Part shown: one piece after another, positions 48,616-55,930 of the stretch
Numbering within the stretch: position 1 is the stretch's first letter
Layout of the letters: every line of letters starts with the position of its first letter
Assembly: GCA_963794155.1 (NCBI GenBank)
Contig: CAWCCX010000007.1
Location: 1-64,000 of the forward strand
From: Roseiarcus sp963794155
GTDB taxonomy: Bacteria; Pseudomonadota; Alphaproteobacteria; Rhizobiales; Beijerinckiaceae
Direction of reading: 5' to 3'
DNA: 64,000 nt
Notes under the pieces: model-generated
The model's database searches: none
What the model was told of the DNA's origin: nothing
The model's input: only the letters and a program-made list of their open reading frames with translations
Program-made: the position numbers and the translations under genes

Positions 48616-49426
48616 CCCGCGTCGCCAAGACCTCGGCCGGGTCCCGGCTGCCGCTCAGGGGATTGTCCGGATCCCAACCGTAGCGCAGCGTCTCAAAGCG
48701 CATCGCGCGGGCGTCGATCATCAGGAGCCGGCCGACCAAGCCATCGTCGCCGTCGCCGAAGCCGCCGACGATCGCGCGAATCGCCTCGAGCGCCATCAGC
48801 GAGCCGAGCACGCCGGCGAGCGCCCCCAGCACCCCGGCCTCGGCGCAGGTCGGGACCGTTCCCGGTTCTGGCGGGTCGGGGAAGAGGCAACGATAGGTCG
48901 GGTTGGGCCTGCCGTCCGCGTCATTTTCGTACGGCTTCAGCGTTGTCAGCGTGCCGTCGAATTCGCCGAGCGCGGCCGAGACGAGTGGACGGCGCTCATA
49001 GAAACAGGCGTCGGAAAGGGCGTAACGGGTGGCGAAATTGTCCGAGCCGTCGAGCACGACATCGAAGCGCGTAACGATCGGCCTCGCGTTGGACCCGTCC
49101 AGTCGCAAGGCGATCGGCTCGACGGCGACGTGCGGATTGATGCGCGCAATCGCCGCCGCGGCGCTCTCCGTCTTGGGCCGCCCGATGTCGCCGGTTCCGT
49201 GGATGATCTGGCGATGCAGGTTGGAGAGCGCAACTTCGTCGTCGTCGACGATCCCGAGCGTCCCCACACCGGCCCCGGCGAGATATTGCAGCGCCGGCGA
49301 GCCGAGGCCGCCTGCGCCAACGACGAGCGCGCGCGCGCTTTTGAGCTTCGTCTGTCCCGGGCCGCCAAGTCCGTGCAGGACGATCTGGCGGGCGTAACGC
49401 TCGACTTCTTCGGTGGAGAGGGTCAT
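48608..49426 (-). CDS. moeB: Molybdopterin-synthase adenylyltransferase MoeB / ThiF family
   Basis: A 272-residue E1-like enzyme that adenylates the C-terminal Gly of MoaD (or ThiS). It shows RQIVLHGLGGPGQTKL, the nucleotide loop GAGGLGSPALQYLAGAGVG, NLHRQIIHGTGDIGRPK, and the Asp in LDGSDNF. The cysteine pairs that bind zinc in E. coli MoeB are largely missing (PTYRCLF, and WDPDNPLSG where CxxC is usual), a common alphaproteobacterial variant. Its 3' end overlaps the L,D-transpeptidase remnant by 8 bp. No other molybdenum-cofactor or thiamine gene is close. Confidence 0.88.
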   Translation of the reverse strand: MTLSTEEVERYARQIVLHGLGGPGQTKLKSARALVVGAGGLGSPALQYLAGAGVGTLGIVDDDEVALSNLHRQIIHGTGDIGRPKTESAAAAIARINPHVAVEPIALRLDGSNARPIVTRFDVVLDGSDNFATRYALSDACFYERRPLVSAALGEFDGTLTTLKPYENDADGRPNPTYRCLFPDPPEPGTVPTCAEAGVLGALAGVLGSLMALEAIRAIVGGFGDGDDGLVGRLLMIDARAMRFETLRYGWDPDNPLSGSRDPAEVLATRDA

Positions 49427-49545
49427 TTGCCAGCGAGTCTACACGCGGGCTTGCGGCAGGCGAAGCCCTTATCGGCGGACCGGTGAATGAGGAACAACCG
49501 GCGTCGGCTCAGCGTTCGGGTTGAGGTTGAGGCTGGAGAAGCGTC

Positions 49546-49869
49546 ATGTTGAGACTCGGATTGGGGGTGCTGGCGTCGCTGGCGGCGGGAACGGCTGTCG
49601 CGGAGACTTTGTCTCCCGAGGCGGACGCCTGCAAGGCGAGCGGACTCTTGGCGCTCAAGCAGAAATATCCGCAGGTGAAGGACGTGCTGATTGATCTCGA
49701 CAGCGCAAAAATCATCAAGGCCGAGACAACCATTGAAGACGTCCCCATCAGAACTGTCGTGATCGGGGACGCCTATGTGGAGCGGACCAAAACGACCAAG
49801 CCGCAAACTCTGGTCTGCGTCATCGGGGACAAGGGCAAGGTTCTGCTGACGTTGTTCAGCGATAAGTGA
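49546..49869 (+). CDS. Small secreted hypothetical protein
   Basis: 107 residues from ATG 49546. An 18-20 residue signal peptide (MLRLGLGVLASLAAGTAVAE) precedes a mature domain of about 88 residues: ADACKASGLLALKQKYPQVK, DLDSAKIIKAETTIEDVPI, YVERTKTTKPQTLVCVIGDK. The Cys pair (ADACKAS and LVCVIGD) could form a periplasmic disulfide. I do not recognise a named family. It stands alone between moeB and the thiolase. Confidence 0.7.
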   Translation: MLRLGLGVLASLAAGTAVAETLSPEADACKASGLLALKQKYPQVKDVLIDLDSAKIIKAETTIEDVPIRTVVIGDAYVERTKTTKPQTLVCVIGDKGKVLLTLFSDK

Positions 49870-50043
49870 CGCCGCTGGACGATCCGGCCAGCGCCATTGG
49901 CTGCAACGCGTGCGCACGCGCGACCTCGCCGCCGCTTCGTCGATTTTTGGTTGTCCCGCTGTTCACCCTATATGAGAGCAGATCGGCGGCCGCCCCTTGA
50001 GACCCCGCGCGAGCCGGTCGCCATCTTTTTTCGGAGCAAAGTC

Positions 50044-51231
50044 ATGACCACATCGGACGCCATCGTCATCGTCGGCGCGGCGCGCACGCCGATGGGCGGC
50101 TTTCTCGGGGAATTGAAGGACGTGACCGCCCCTGCGCTCGGGGCGCGGGCGATCTCGGCCGCGGTCGAGCGGGCGGGGATCGCGGCGACAAGCGTCAACG
50201 AAATCCTGATGGGCTGCGTGCTGCCCGCGGGCCAGGGTCAAGCGCCGGCGCGCCAGGCGGCGATCGGCGCCGGACTGCCGCTCGCCACAGGCGCCACAAC
50301 GATAAACAAGATGTGCGGCTCGGGCATGAAAGCGGCGATGGTCGCGCATGACCTTTTGCGCGCGGGCTCGGCCGACATCGTCGTCGCCGGCGGCATGGAG
50401 AGCATGAGCAACGCGCCCTATCTGCTCGACCGGGCGCGAACCGGCTACCGCATGGGCCACGGCCGCACCATCGATCACATGTTCCTGGACGGCCTCGAGG
50501 ACGCCTATGACAAGGGGCGTCTCATGGGGACATTCGCCGAAGATTGCGCGCAAGACTATCAATTCACCCGCGAGGCGCAGGACGCCTACGCGCTCGCCTC
50601 GCTCGAGCGCGCCAATCGCGCGATTCATGACGGCGATTTGGCCTGGGAGATCGCCCCGGTCAGCGTGAAGGCGGGCAAATCCGAGGCGATCGTCGCGACC
50701 GACGAGCAGCCGCCGAAGGCGCGGCCGGACAAGATCCCGACGCTCAAACCCGCCTTCCGCGACGGCGGCACGGTCACGGCCGCCAATTCGAGTTCGATCT
50801 CCGACGGCGCCGCCGCGCTCGTCATGATGCGCGAAAGCGAGGCCGAGGCGCGCGGCGCGCAGCCCCTCGCCCGGGTCGTCGCCCACGCGGCCCATGCCGG
50901 CGCGCCGAAAGACTTCCCGACCGCCCCGATCGGGGCGCTGAGGAAGCTCCTCGACAAGACCGGGTGGAGCAAGGATTCGGTCGATCTCTACGAGATCAAC
51001 GAGGCCTTCGCGGTCGTCGCCATGGCGGCGATGCGCGATCTCGGCCTGCCGCACGAGAAGGTCAACGTCAACGGCGGCGCCTGCGCCCTCGGCCATCCGA
51101 TCGGCGCCTCGGGCGCGCGCATCCTGGTGACGCTGATCGCCGCGCTGCGGGCGCGCGGGTTGAGGCGCGGGGTCGCGTCGCTGTGCATCGGCGGCGGCGA
51201 AGCGACTGCGATGGCGGTCGAGGCGGCCTAG
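50044..51231 (+). CDS. Acetyl-CoA acetyltransferase (thiolase)
   Basis: 395 residues from ATG 50044 (MTTSDAIVIVGAARTPMGGF), with GGAGCAAAG upstream; the frame is open to 49897 but non-homologous there. Thiolase family: acylated Cys in INKMCGSGMKAAM (about 90), GGMESMSNAPYLL, NEAFAVVAM with the catalytic His replaced in position by the later GGACALGHPIGASGARI (Cys about 346). It condenses or cleaves acetoacetyl-CoA, for PHB synthesis, ketone or fatty-acid use. No phaB or phaC is adjacent. Confidence 0.92.
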   Translation: MTTSDAIVIVGAARTPMGGFLGELKDVTAPALGARAISAAVERAGIAATSVNEILMGCVLPAGQGQAPARQAAIGAGLPLATGATTINKMCGSGMKAAMVAHDLLRAGSADIVVAGGMESMSNAPYLLDRARTGYRMGHGRTIDHMFLDGLEDAYDKGRLMGTFAEDCAQDYQFTREAQDAYALASLERANRAIHDGDLAWEIAPVSVKAGKSEAIVATDEQPPKARPDKIPTLKPAFRDGGTVTAANSSSISDGAAALVMMRESEAEARGAQPLARVVAHAAHAGAPKDFPTAPIGALRKLLDKTGWSKDSVDLYEINEAFAVVAMAAMRDLGLPHEKVNVNGGACALGHPIGASGARILVTLIAALRARGLRRGVASLCIGGGEATAMAVEAA

Positions 51232-51303
51232 CCGAAACGTTTGGCCCGGCGGCGGAATTGAGCCCAAGCGCGGCGCCCGCCTGGCCAGCCGGCGCAAAGC
51301 GGC

Positions 51304-51381
51304 TTGGATAAGCTTGGTTTTGTTTGGATTGGGTTTGGTTTTGCTTGGATTCGCTTGGTTTTATTTGGTCTTATTCGTTGG
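51304..51381 (+). repeat. Helically phased TTGG repeat tract
   Basis: TTGG occurs at 51304, 51314, 51324, 51335, 51345, 51355, 51365 and 51378: spacings 10, 10, 11, 10, 10, 10 and 13. The units read G(C/T)TTGG followed by TTTT or ATTC/ATTG. The tract is T/G-rich on the plus strand, in sharp contrast to its GC-rich surroundings, and is followed by an A-rich CCAATCCAAATAAAAAAA stretch. It occupies the gap (51232-51539) between the convergent thiolase and oxidoreductase genes. No ORF or clear terminator is evident in the gap. Confidence 0.7.
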
Positions 51382-51539
51382 AATCGGCGCGTTTCAACGG
51401 GTTACGGCCAATCCAAATAAAAAAACTCCCATCCTTTCTCTTCGCCCCCTCAAGGCCCAACTTCCGATCCTGAGAATACGAAACGTATAGCGTGTAATTC
51501 TGATTTTGTCAAGCAAATTCGCTATCGACGGCTGGCTCG

Positions 51540-52658
51540 CTAGAGCTTCACCACTTCGCCGGTCCGCATGCTCTCGTCCGCCGCGAACACGATGCGCAGT
51601 GAGTTGATCGCGTCGTCAAGATGATCCTCAAGATCGATTTCGCCGCGGATCGCCTTGAGAAACAGGCGCTGCTCCCGCTCGCACAATTCCTGGTGGCCGG
51701 GCTCGTCCTCGGTCAATTCAATTTCGTCAGCGCGCGCGAAGGCGCCGTCGGCGTTCAGCGTCGCATGATGGATGCGGAGCGCGTTGGTCTTCGTATGCGT
51801 ATCGTGGTCGGCGGACTTGACGTCGCTGGCCAAGTCCTTGGCGACGATCGAGACGCAGCCCTTGGGGCCAATCATGTCCTTCACGAAGAAAGCGGTCTCG
51901 CTCATCATCGGCCCCCAGCCGGCCTCGTACCAGCCGACCGAGCCGTCGTCGAAGGCGAGGTGGAGATGGCCGTAATTGACCATCGTCGGCGCGATTTCGT
52001 CGGTGAGCCGCGCGCCGACCGCGTGGACCGCGATCGGCTTCGCCCGCGTCACCTGGCACATCACGTCGACATAATGCACGCCGCAGTCGACGATCGGCGA
52101 GGTCGAGCGCATGAGCGCCTTGTGCACGCCCCAGAATGAGCCCGATGATTGCTGATTGAGGTTCATCCGCATGACCAGCGGCTTGCCGAGCGTGCGGCCG
52201 ATCTCGACAAACCGCGTCCACGACGGGTGGACGCGCAGGATATAGCCGACGAGCAGCGCTTTCTTCGCCGCGCGCGCCGCCGCGACGACGCTCTCGGCGG
52301 CTTTGAGCGTATCGGCGAGCGGCTTTTCGCAAAACACATGCGCCCCCGCTTGCAGCGCTTCGAGCGCCATCGGCGCGTGATGCTCGGTATAGGCGGCGAT
52401 GGCGACGGCGTCGGGCTTGAGAGCCGCAAGCGCTTCGCTCAGGCCCTCGTAGCGCGGCAGGCCGGGGAACTCCTTATCGAGGTCATGGCGGCCCGCGGCG
52501 TTGCGGGTGCAGAGCCCCACGAGCTCGAAGCCGTCGATCGCCCTGTAGGCGCAGGCGTGACTCAGCCCCATCGTGCCGAGGCCGACGACGAGAATCCGCT
52601 GGCGCTGGCCGGTTTGTCCATTGCTCTCGCTCAACGCGCCCTCCATTTGGTCCACCAA
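51540..52658 (-). CDS. Gfo/Idh/MocA family oxidoreductase
   Basis: A 372-residue NAD(P)-dependent sugar or cyclitol dehydrogenase-type protein; ATG 52646 is an alternative start. N-terminal Rossmann domain ILVVGLGTMGLSHACAYRAI, the EKPLADTLKAAE motif near residue 115 and a C-terminal beta-sheet domain with the DCGVHYVDVM segment, where the Asp/His catalytic pair is expected. Located downstream of iolB on the same strand at the end of the inositol locus, so an inositol- or inosose-related dehydrogenase is likely, separated from iolB by the oppositely oriented brnTA module. Confidence 0.88.
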   Translation of the reverse strand: MVDQMEGALSESNGQTGQRQRILVVGLGTMGLSHACAYRAIDGFELVGLCTRNAAGRHDLDKEFPGLPRYEGLSEALAALKPDAVAIAAYTEHHAPMALEALQAGAHVFCEKPLADTLKAAESVVAAARAAKKALLVGYILRVHPSWTRFVEIGRTLGKPLVMRMNLNQQSSGSFWGVHKALMRSTSPIVDCGVHYVDVMCQVTRAKPIAVHAVGARLTDEIAPTMVNYGHLHLAFDDGSVGWYEAGWGPMMSETAFFVKDMIGPKGCVSIVAKDLASDVKSADHDTHTKTNALRIHHATLNADGAFARADEIELTEDEPGHQELCEREQRLFLKAIRGEIDLEDHLDDAINSLRIVFAADESMRTGEVVKL

Positions 52659-52717
52659 GAAAGGCTACCTCGCTAACCGCCCGAGTGGTCAACGTCGAGT
52701 CAGGATGCTCTTGCCGA

Positions 52718-52746
52718 TTGATCAGCATAGTTTTTGTTGCTACAAT
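52718..52746 (+). promoter_or_regulatory. Promoter of brnTA placed at the start codon
   Basis: TTGATC (52718-52723), a 17-nt spacer, and TACAAT (52741-52746) form a good sigma-70 type promoter. The predicted transcription start falls at about 52753, on the GTG start codon of brnT (52752). TTGT-TGCT-ACAA around 52735-52745 is a short palindrome overlapping the -10 and is a possible BrnA-binding site. No Shine-Dalgarno precedes brnT. Confidence 0.55.
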
Positions 52747-52751
52747 AATGC

Positions 52752-53036
52752 GTGAGGATTGAGTTTGACCCGGCGAAAAGCGCGAGGAACGCCAAAGAGC
52801 GGGGGTTGTCCTTCGAACTCGCCGCCGATCTGGATAGGGACGCGGCGCACACGATCGAGGATCAACGCCAATCCTACGGCGAGACGCGATACCTGGCGTA
52901 TGCGCCGATGCAGGGCCGGATTCACGTCGTCTGTTTCTGCATTCGCGGCGGTGCGTTTCGGATCATCAGTTTTCGTAAGGCCAATAGGCGCGAGGAGAAG
53001 TTCTATGCCGAAGAGAAGGCCCGCCCTGACCGATGA
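52752..53036 (+). CDS. brnT: BrnT family toxin
   Basis: A 94-residue RNase toxin of the RelE-like superfamily. It has the BrnT pattern: EFDPAKSARNAKERGLSFELA, the AHTIEDQRQSYGETRYLAYAPM strand block and HVVCFCIRGGAFRIISFRKANRREEKFY, with the conserved RIISFRKA near residue 70. Start GTG 52752 has no RBS and lies 5 nt after a -10 box, implying a leaderless mRNA. brnA overlaps it by 32 bp. The module sits on the plus strand between iolB and the oxidoreductase, which are on the minus strand. Confidence 0.9.
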   Translation: MRIEFDPAKSARNAKERGLSFELAADLDRDAAHTIEDQRQSYGETRYLAYAPMQGRIHVVCFCIRGGAFRIISFRKANRREEKFYAEEKARPDR

Positions 53037-53391
53037 GGAGGGCGAAGTGCGAGAACTGACCCGCGAGGATTTCAGGGGCATGCGGCCCGTTCGCGAGGTG
53101 ATGCCCGAGCTGATTGAGGCCATGGCGGAATTCCGCCGCAAGCTTGGTCGCCCGAAGGCCGAGGCGCCGAAAGTCCACATTGGGTTTCGGTTGGCGTCGG
53201 ACGTCGTCGCGAGCATTAAGGCGAGCGGGCGCGGCTATAACGCCCGTGTCGAGCAGGCGCTGCGTGCGGCCGGGTTCGGCGGCGAGGTCAAGCACCCCTC
53301 GTCCAAGATGGCGAAGATGGGCTCGGCGGTGAAAAAGCGTCGCACGGCGAGGCGGGGGACCAAGCTCGCCGTCAGCAGACGGCGGGGATAA
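53005..53391 (+). CDS. brnA: BrnA family antitoxin with basic C-terminal tail
   Basis: 128 residues from ATG 53005, preceded by CGAGGAGAAG. It has the BrnA pattern: ALTDEEGEVRELTREDFRGM, RPVREVMPELIEAMAEFRRKLGRPKAEAP, and the ribbon-helix-helix-like VHIGFRLASDVVASIKASGRGY with NARVEQALRAA. BrnA binds and neutralises BrnT and represses the operon. The last 30 residues (KMAKMGSAVKKRRTARRGTK...) are strongly basic and longer than in usual BrnA. Good RBS for the antitoxin against none for the toxin suggests the antitoxin is made in excess. Confidence 0.88.
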   Translation: MPKRRPALTDEEGEVRELTREDFRGMRPVREVMPELIEAMAEFRRKLGRPKAEAPKVHIGFRLASDVVASIKASGRGYNARVEQALRAAGFGGEVKHPSSKMAKMGSAVKKRRTARRGTKLAVSRRRG

Positions 53392-53417
53392 GCGGCTGAC
53401 GCGACCAGCGGTCGCGT

Positions 53418-54236
53418 CTACAGCACGGCGCCCTGCTTCATCAGCCACTCGTGCTCGGGATCGTTATAAAAGCGCCAGACGCGCTTCGGGCCGGCCATCA
53501 CATTGAGATAGAAGAGGTCGTAGCCGTGCGGGGCGGCGACGGGATGGTAGCCGCGCGGCACCAGCACGACGTCGCCGTCCTTGACCGTCAGCGCCTCGTC
53601 GAGCGAGCCGTCCTCGGTATAGATTCGCTGGAAGGCGAAGCCTTGGGGCGGCTTCAGCCGGTGATAGTAGGTCTCCTCGAGATAGGATTCGTCGGGGAGC
53701 GCGTCGCGGTCGTGCTTGTGCGGCGGGTAGCTCGACCAGTGGCCGCCGGGCGTGATGACTTCGACCACCAGCACGCTCTCGGCCTCGCCGTCCTCGGGCA
53801 AGACGTTGCGGATGAAGCGCGCGTTCGAGCCGGTTCCGCGAGTCAGCGTGCCGACGTCACTCGGCTTGATGACGCGGGCCTTGAACCGCCCGCTCGCCGG
53901 CGCCGAGCATAAAGCCAGCTCGCAATCCGTCGCCGCCTCGATCGTCGCCGCGCTGCGCGGGGGCAGATAGACCGACCACGGCAGGCCGTCGAACACGCTC
54001 GCGCGCTCGCCGATGGTTCCGGAATCGAAGCCGCCCGCGGTCACCCGCGCTTTCCCGGAAAGGATGACGATGCAGACTTCTTCGTCGCCGGTATCGAACT
54101 TCGACTTGACGCCCTGTTTCAGGGTCCGCGTCTCGAAGCCGACATAGCGCCATCCGGCGCTCGCCGGGGTGATCCGGTGGCCGACGCCGTCGGCGGCATG
54201 GGCGGCGGGATGAACGAGCAATTTCGATTGCGCCAT
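53418..54236 (-). CDS. iolB: 5-deoxy-glucuronate isomerase
   Basis: A 272-residue cupin enzyme converting 5-deoxy-D-glucuronate to 2-deoxy-5-keto-D-gluconate in myo-inositol catabolism. Marks: RITPASAGWRYVGFETRTL at the start, GGHWSSYPPHKHDRDALPDE with the His/Glu metal ligands, and VLVPRGYHPVAAPHGYDLFYLNVMAG near the C-terminus. It is separated from iolE by the higBA module. No clear separate promoter is visible in the 170 bp between it and higB. Confidence 0.95.
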   Translation of the reverse strand: MAQSKLLVHPAAHAADGVGHRITPASAGWRYVGFETRTLKQGVKSKFDTGDEEVCIVILSGKARVTAGGFDSGTIGERASVFDGLPWSVYLPPRSAATIEAATDCELALCSAPASGRFKARVIKPSDVGTLTRGTGSNARFIRNVLPEDGEAESVLVVEVITPGGHWSSYPPHKHDRDALPDESYLEETYYHRLKPPQGFAFQRIYTEDGSLDEALTVKDGDVVLVPRGYHPVAAPHGYDLFYLNVMAGPKRVWRFYNDPEHEWLMKQGAVL

Positions 54237-54372
54237 GGCGACCCCCGCTTTGGACGTTCAAACGAGCGCCCTCTGGCGATGGCCAATAGCGCCGGTTGGA
54301 TCTATCCTATCGCAAGAGGCTCGACCCGGAAACGTCGCGCGGCCGGCGGCCGTATGGCGTCGCGACAGGACA

Positions 54373-54401
54373 TTGCGCCGTATAACGTTATACGGTATAG
54401 T
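54373..54401 (+). promoter_or_regulatory. higBA promoter with 18-bp palindromic operator in its spacer
   Basis: TTGCGC (54373-54378), a 17-nt spacer, and TATAGT (54396-54401) fit a sigma-70 promoter. The perfect 18-bp palindrome CCGTATAACGTTATACGG occupies 54378-54395, filling the spacer exactly. Predicted transcription start is about 54407-54408, on the higB start codon. Binding of HigA or the HigBA complex here would block polymerase; this is the usual autoregulation of such modules. Confidence 0.7.
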
Positions 54402-54406
54402 CGCAT

Positions 54407-54688
54407 ATGATTCAGAGCTTCGCCGACGAGGAAGCGGCGCTGATTTGGTCTGGCCGCAGAAGTCGCAAGCTCCCGTTCGACATTCAGGCGACCGCGCTGC
54501 GCAAGCTGCGTCTTCTCAATCAGGCGCGGGCGCTGAGCGATCTTCGCGTTCCGCCTGGCAATCGCCTTGAGGCGCTGAAGGGCCAGCGGGCGGGGCAACA
54601 TTCGATTCGCATCAACGACCAATGGCGAATTTGCTTTGCTTGGCGGGAAGGAGGTCCAGCCGATGTCCACATCGCAGACTATCACTGA
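54407..54688 (+). CDS. higB: HigB-type toxin (RelE/ParE superfamily)
   Basis: A 93-residue ribosome-dependent mRNA interferase of the HigB kind: MIQSFADEEAALIWSGRRSR, LRKLRLLNQARALSDLRVPP, GNRLEALKGQRAGQHSIRIN and the C-terminal DQWRICFAWREGG-A-VHIADYH. Toxin precedes antitoxin, the higBA order. ATG 54407 lies 5 nt after a -10 box with no Shine-Dalgarno, so the mRNA is probably leaderless. The higA start lies 26 bp inside its 3' end. Confidence 0.93.
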   Translation: MIQSFADEEAALIWSGRRSRKLPFDIQATALRKLRLLNQARALSDLRVPPGNRLEALKGQRAGQHSIRINDQWRICFAWREGGPADVHIADYH

Positions 54689-54980
54689 TGCAGAGTGGCT
54701 ACCCAATCCAACGCCGGGCGAAATCCTGTTGGAGGACTTCCTGCGCCCGCTGGGTCTCAGTCAAACTGCGCTCGCGGTCGCCGTGCGCGTCCCGCCCCGC
54801 CGGATCAACGAGATCGTGCTCGGCAAGCGCGCGGTCACCGCCGATACCGACCTGCGCCTGACCCGCTATTTCGGCCTCACGCCGGGCTTCTTCCTCGGCC
54901 TGCAGGCCGATCACGATCTAATGGCCCGACGCCGCGAACTCGGCCCCGATCTTGACGCAATCAAGCCGCGCGCGGCGTGA
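54663..54980 (+). CDS. higA: HigA family antitoxin
   Basis: 105 residues from ATG 54663, with a perfect AAGGAGGT at 54648-54655, 7 nt upstream. XRE-type helix-turn-helix: GEILLEDFLRPLGLSQTALAV, VPPRRINEIVLGKRAVTADTDL and the RYFGLTPGFFLGLQADHDL helix, characteristic of HigA. It neutralises HigB and represses the promoter at 54373-54401. Module is placed on the plus strand between iolE and iolB, which are on the minus strand. Confidence 0.94.
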   Translation: MSTSQTITDAEWLPNPTPGEILLEDFLRPLGLSQTALAVAVRVPPRRINEIVLGKRAVTADTDLRLTRYFGLTPGFFLGLQADHDLMARRRELGPDLDAIKPRAA

Positions 54981-55002
54981 TTTTCCAACCCTCACCCCCG
55001 AC

Positions 55003-55025
55003 CCCTCTCCCGCAAGGGGAGAGGG
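55003..55025. terminator. Hairpin between higA and iolE, bidirectional terminator or repeat
   Basis: CCCTCTCCC-GCAAG-GGGAGAGGG, a perfect 9-bp stem, lies in the 49-bp gap between the convergent ends of higA and iolE. The CTCACCCCCGACCCCTCTCC sequence around it belongs to a repeat type common between genes in GC-rich bacteria. It may end both transcripts. Confidence 0.55.
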
Positions 55026-55029
55026 AGAT

Positions 55030-55929
55030 TCACATCAATCCCGCCTCCTTCAGCGCGGCGCGGATATGGGCGACGCCCTTCTTGGCGTAGGGCAAAGCGG
55101 GGGCTTTCTTGGGGTCCTGCTCGGCTTCAAGCACCACCCAGCCGGAATAGCATTTAAGCTCCTTGAACACCGCGGAATAGTCGATCATGCCGTCGCCGGG
55201 CACGGTGTAAACGCCGAGCTCCTTGCCCCTCCCTAAGATCGAATCGAGGAAGCTTAAGTCGCCGGCGTTCGATTCGCGCATTTTCGCCTCGCGCACGTCC
55301 TTGCAGTGAACGTGGCCGATCCGCGACCGGTAGGCGCGCGCGAGCCCCGCCGGATCGACGCCGCCCCAGCGCGCGTGGCCGGTGTCGAGCAGGAGATGCA
55401 CCGGCGGCTTGGTGTGGGCCATGAGCGCGTCGATGTCGCGTTCCGACTGGACGATGGTGCCCATGTGATGATGGTAGCAGGGCCTGAGCCCCTCGTCGGC
55501 GAGACGCTGAGCGAATTCCGTCATCTTGGCGCCATAAGGCGCCCAGTCGCCCTTTCCCAGGCGCGGACGCTCGGACAACGGCTTCGAGCGGTCGCCGTGA
55601 ATGGCGTTCGAGGTCTCGGCGACGATGATGATCGAGGCCCCGGCGCCTTTGGTCATTGCGATATGCGCTTTTGCCGCCTCGAACTCCTCGCGCGGCGAGC
55701 GCTTGAGCAATTCGGTCGAATACCAGCCGCCGACGAAGTCCATGCCGAACGCGGCGAGCTTCGCCTTGAGCGCCGCTCCATCGCCCGGCATCTTGTGCCC
55801 CTTCTCCATGCCGACGACGCCCGCCTCTTTCGCTTGCCTGAGGCACGTGTCGAGCGGCGTGTCGCCGCCGATCTCCTGAAGATCGTCGTTGGTCCAGCCG
55901 ATCGGGTTGGCGCCGATGCGAATGGCCAT
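55030..55929 (-). CDS. iolE: Myo-inosose-2 dehydratase
   Basis: 299 residues from ATG 55929 (MAIRIGANPIGWTNDDLQEIG). TIM-barrel enzyme dehydrating scyllo-inosose to 3D-trihydroxycyclohexane-1,2-dione. Family features: GANPIGWTNDD, MPGDGAALKAKLAAFG, YHHHMGTIVQSERDID, LLLDTGHARWGG, HVHCKDVRE and VLEAEQDPKKAPAL with the metal-binding Glu, Asp and His. It begins one base before the iolD stop codon, so the two are tightly coupled. Confidence 0.95.
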   Translation of the reverse strand: MAIRIGANPIGWTNDDLQEIGGDTPLDTCLRQAKEAGVVGMEKGHKMPGDGAALKAKLAAFGMDFVGGWYSTELLKRSPREEFEAAKAHIAMTKGAGASIIIVAETSNAIHGDRSKPLSERPRLGKGDWAPYGAKMTEFAQRLADEGLRPCYHHHMGTIVQSERDIDALMAHTKPPVHLLLDTGHARWGGVDPAGLARAYRSRIGHVHCKDVREAKMRESNAGDLSFLDSILGRGKELGVYTVPGDGMIDYSAVFKELKCYSGWVVLEAEQDPKKAPALPYAKKGVAHIRAALKEAGLM

Positions 55930-55930
55930 C

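Noticed and set aside
48581..49486. 301-codon plus-strand ORF opposite moeB
   Set aside because: Antisense shadow without motifs, while moeB is well supported.
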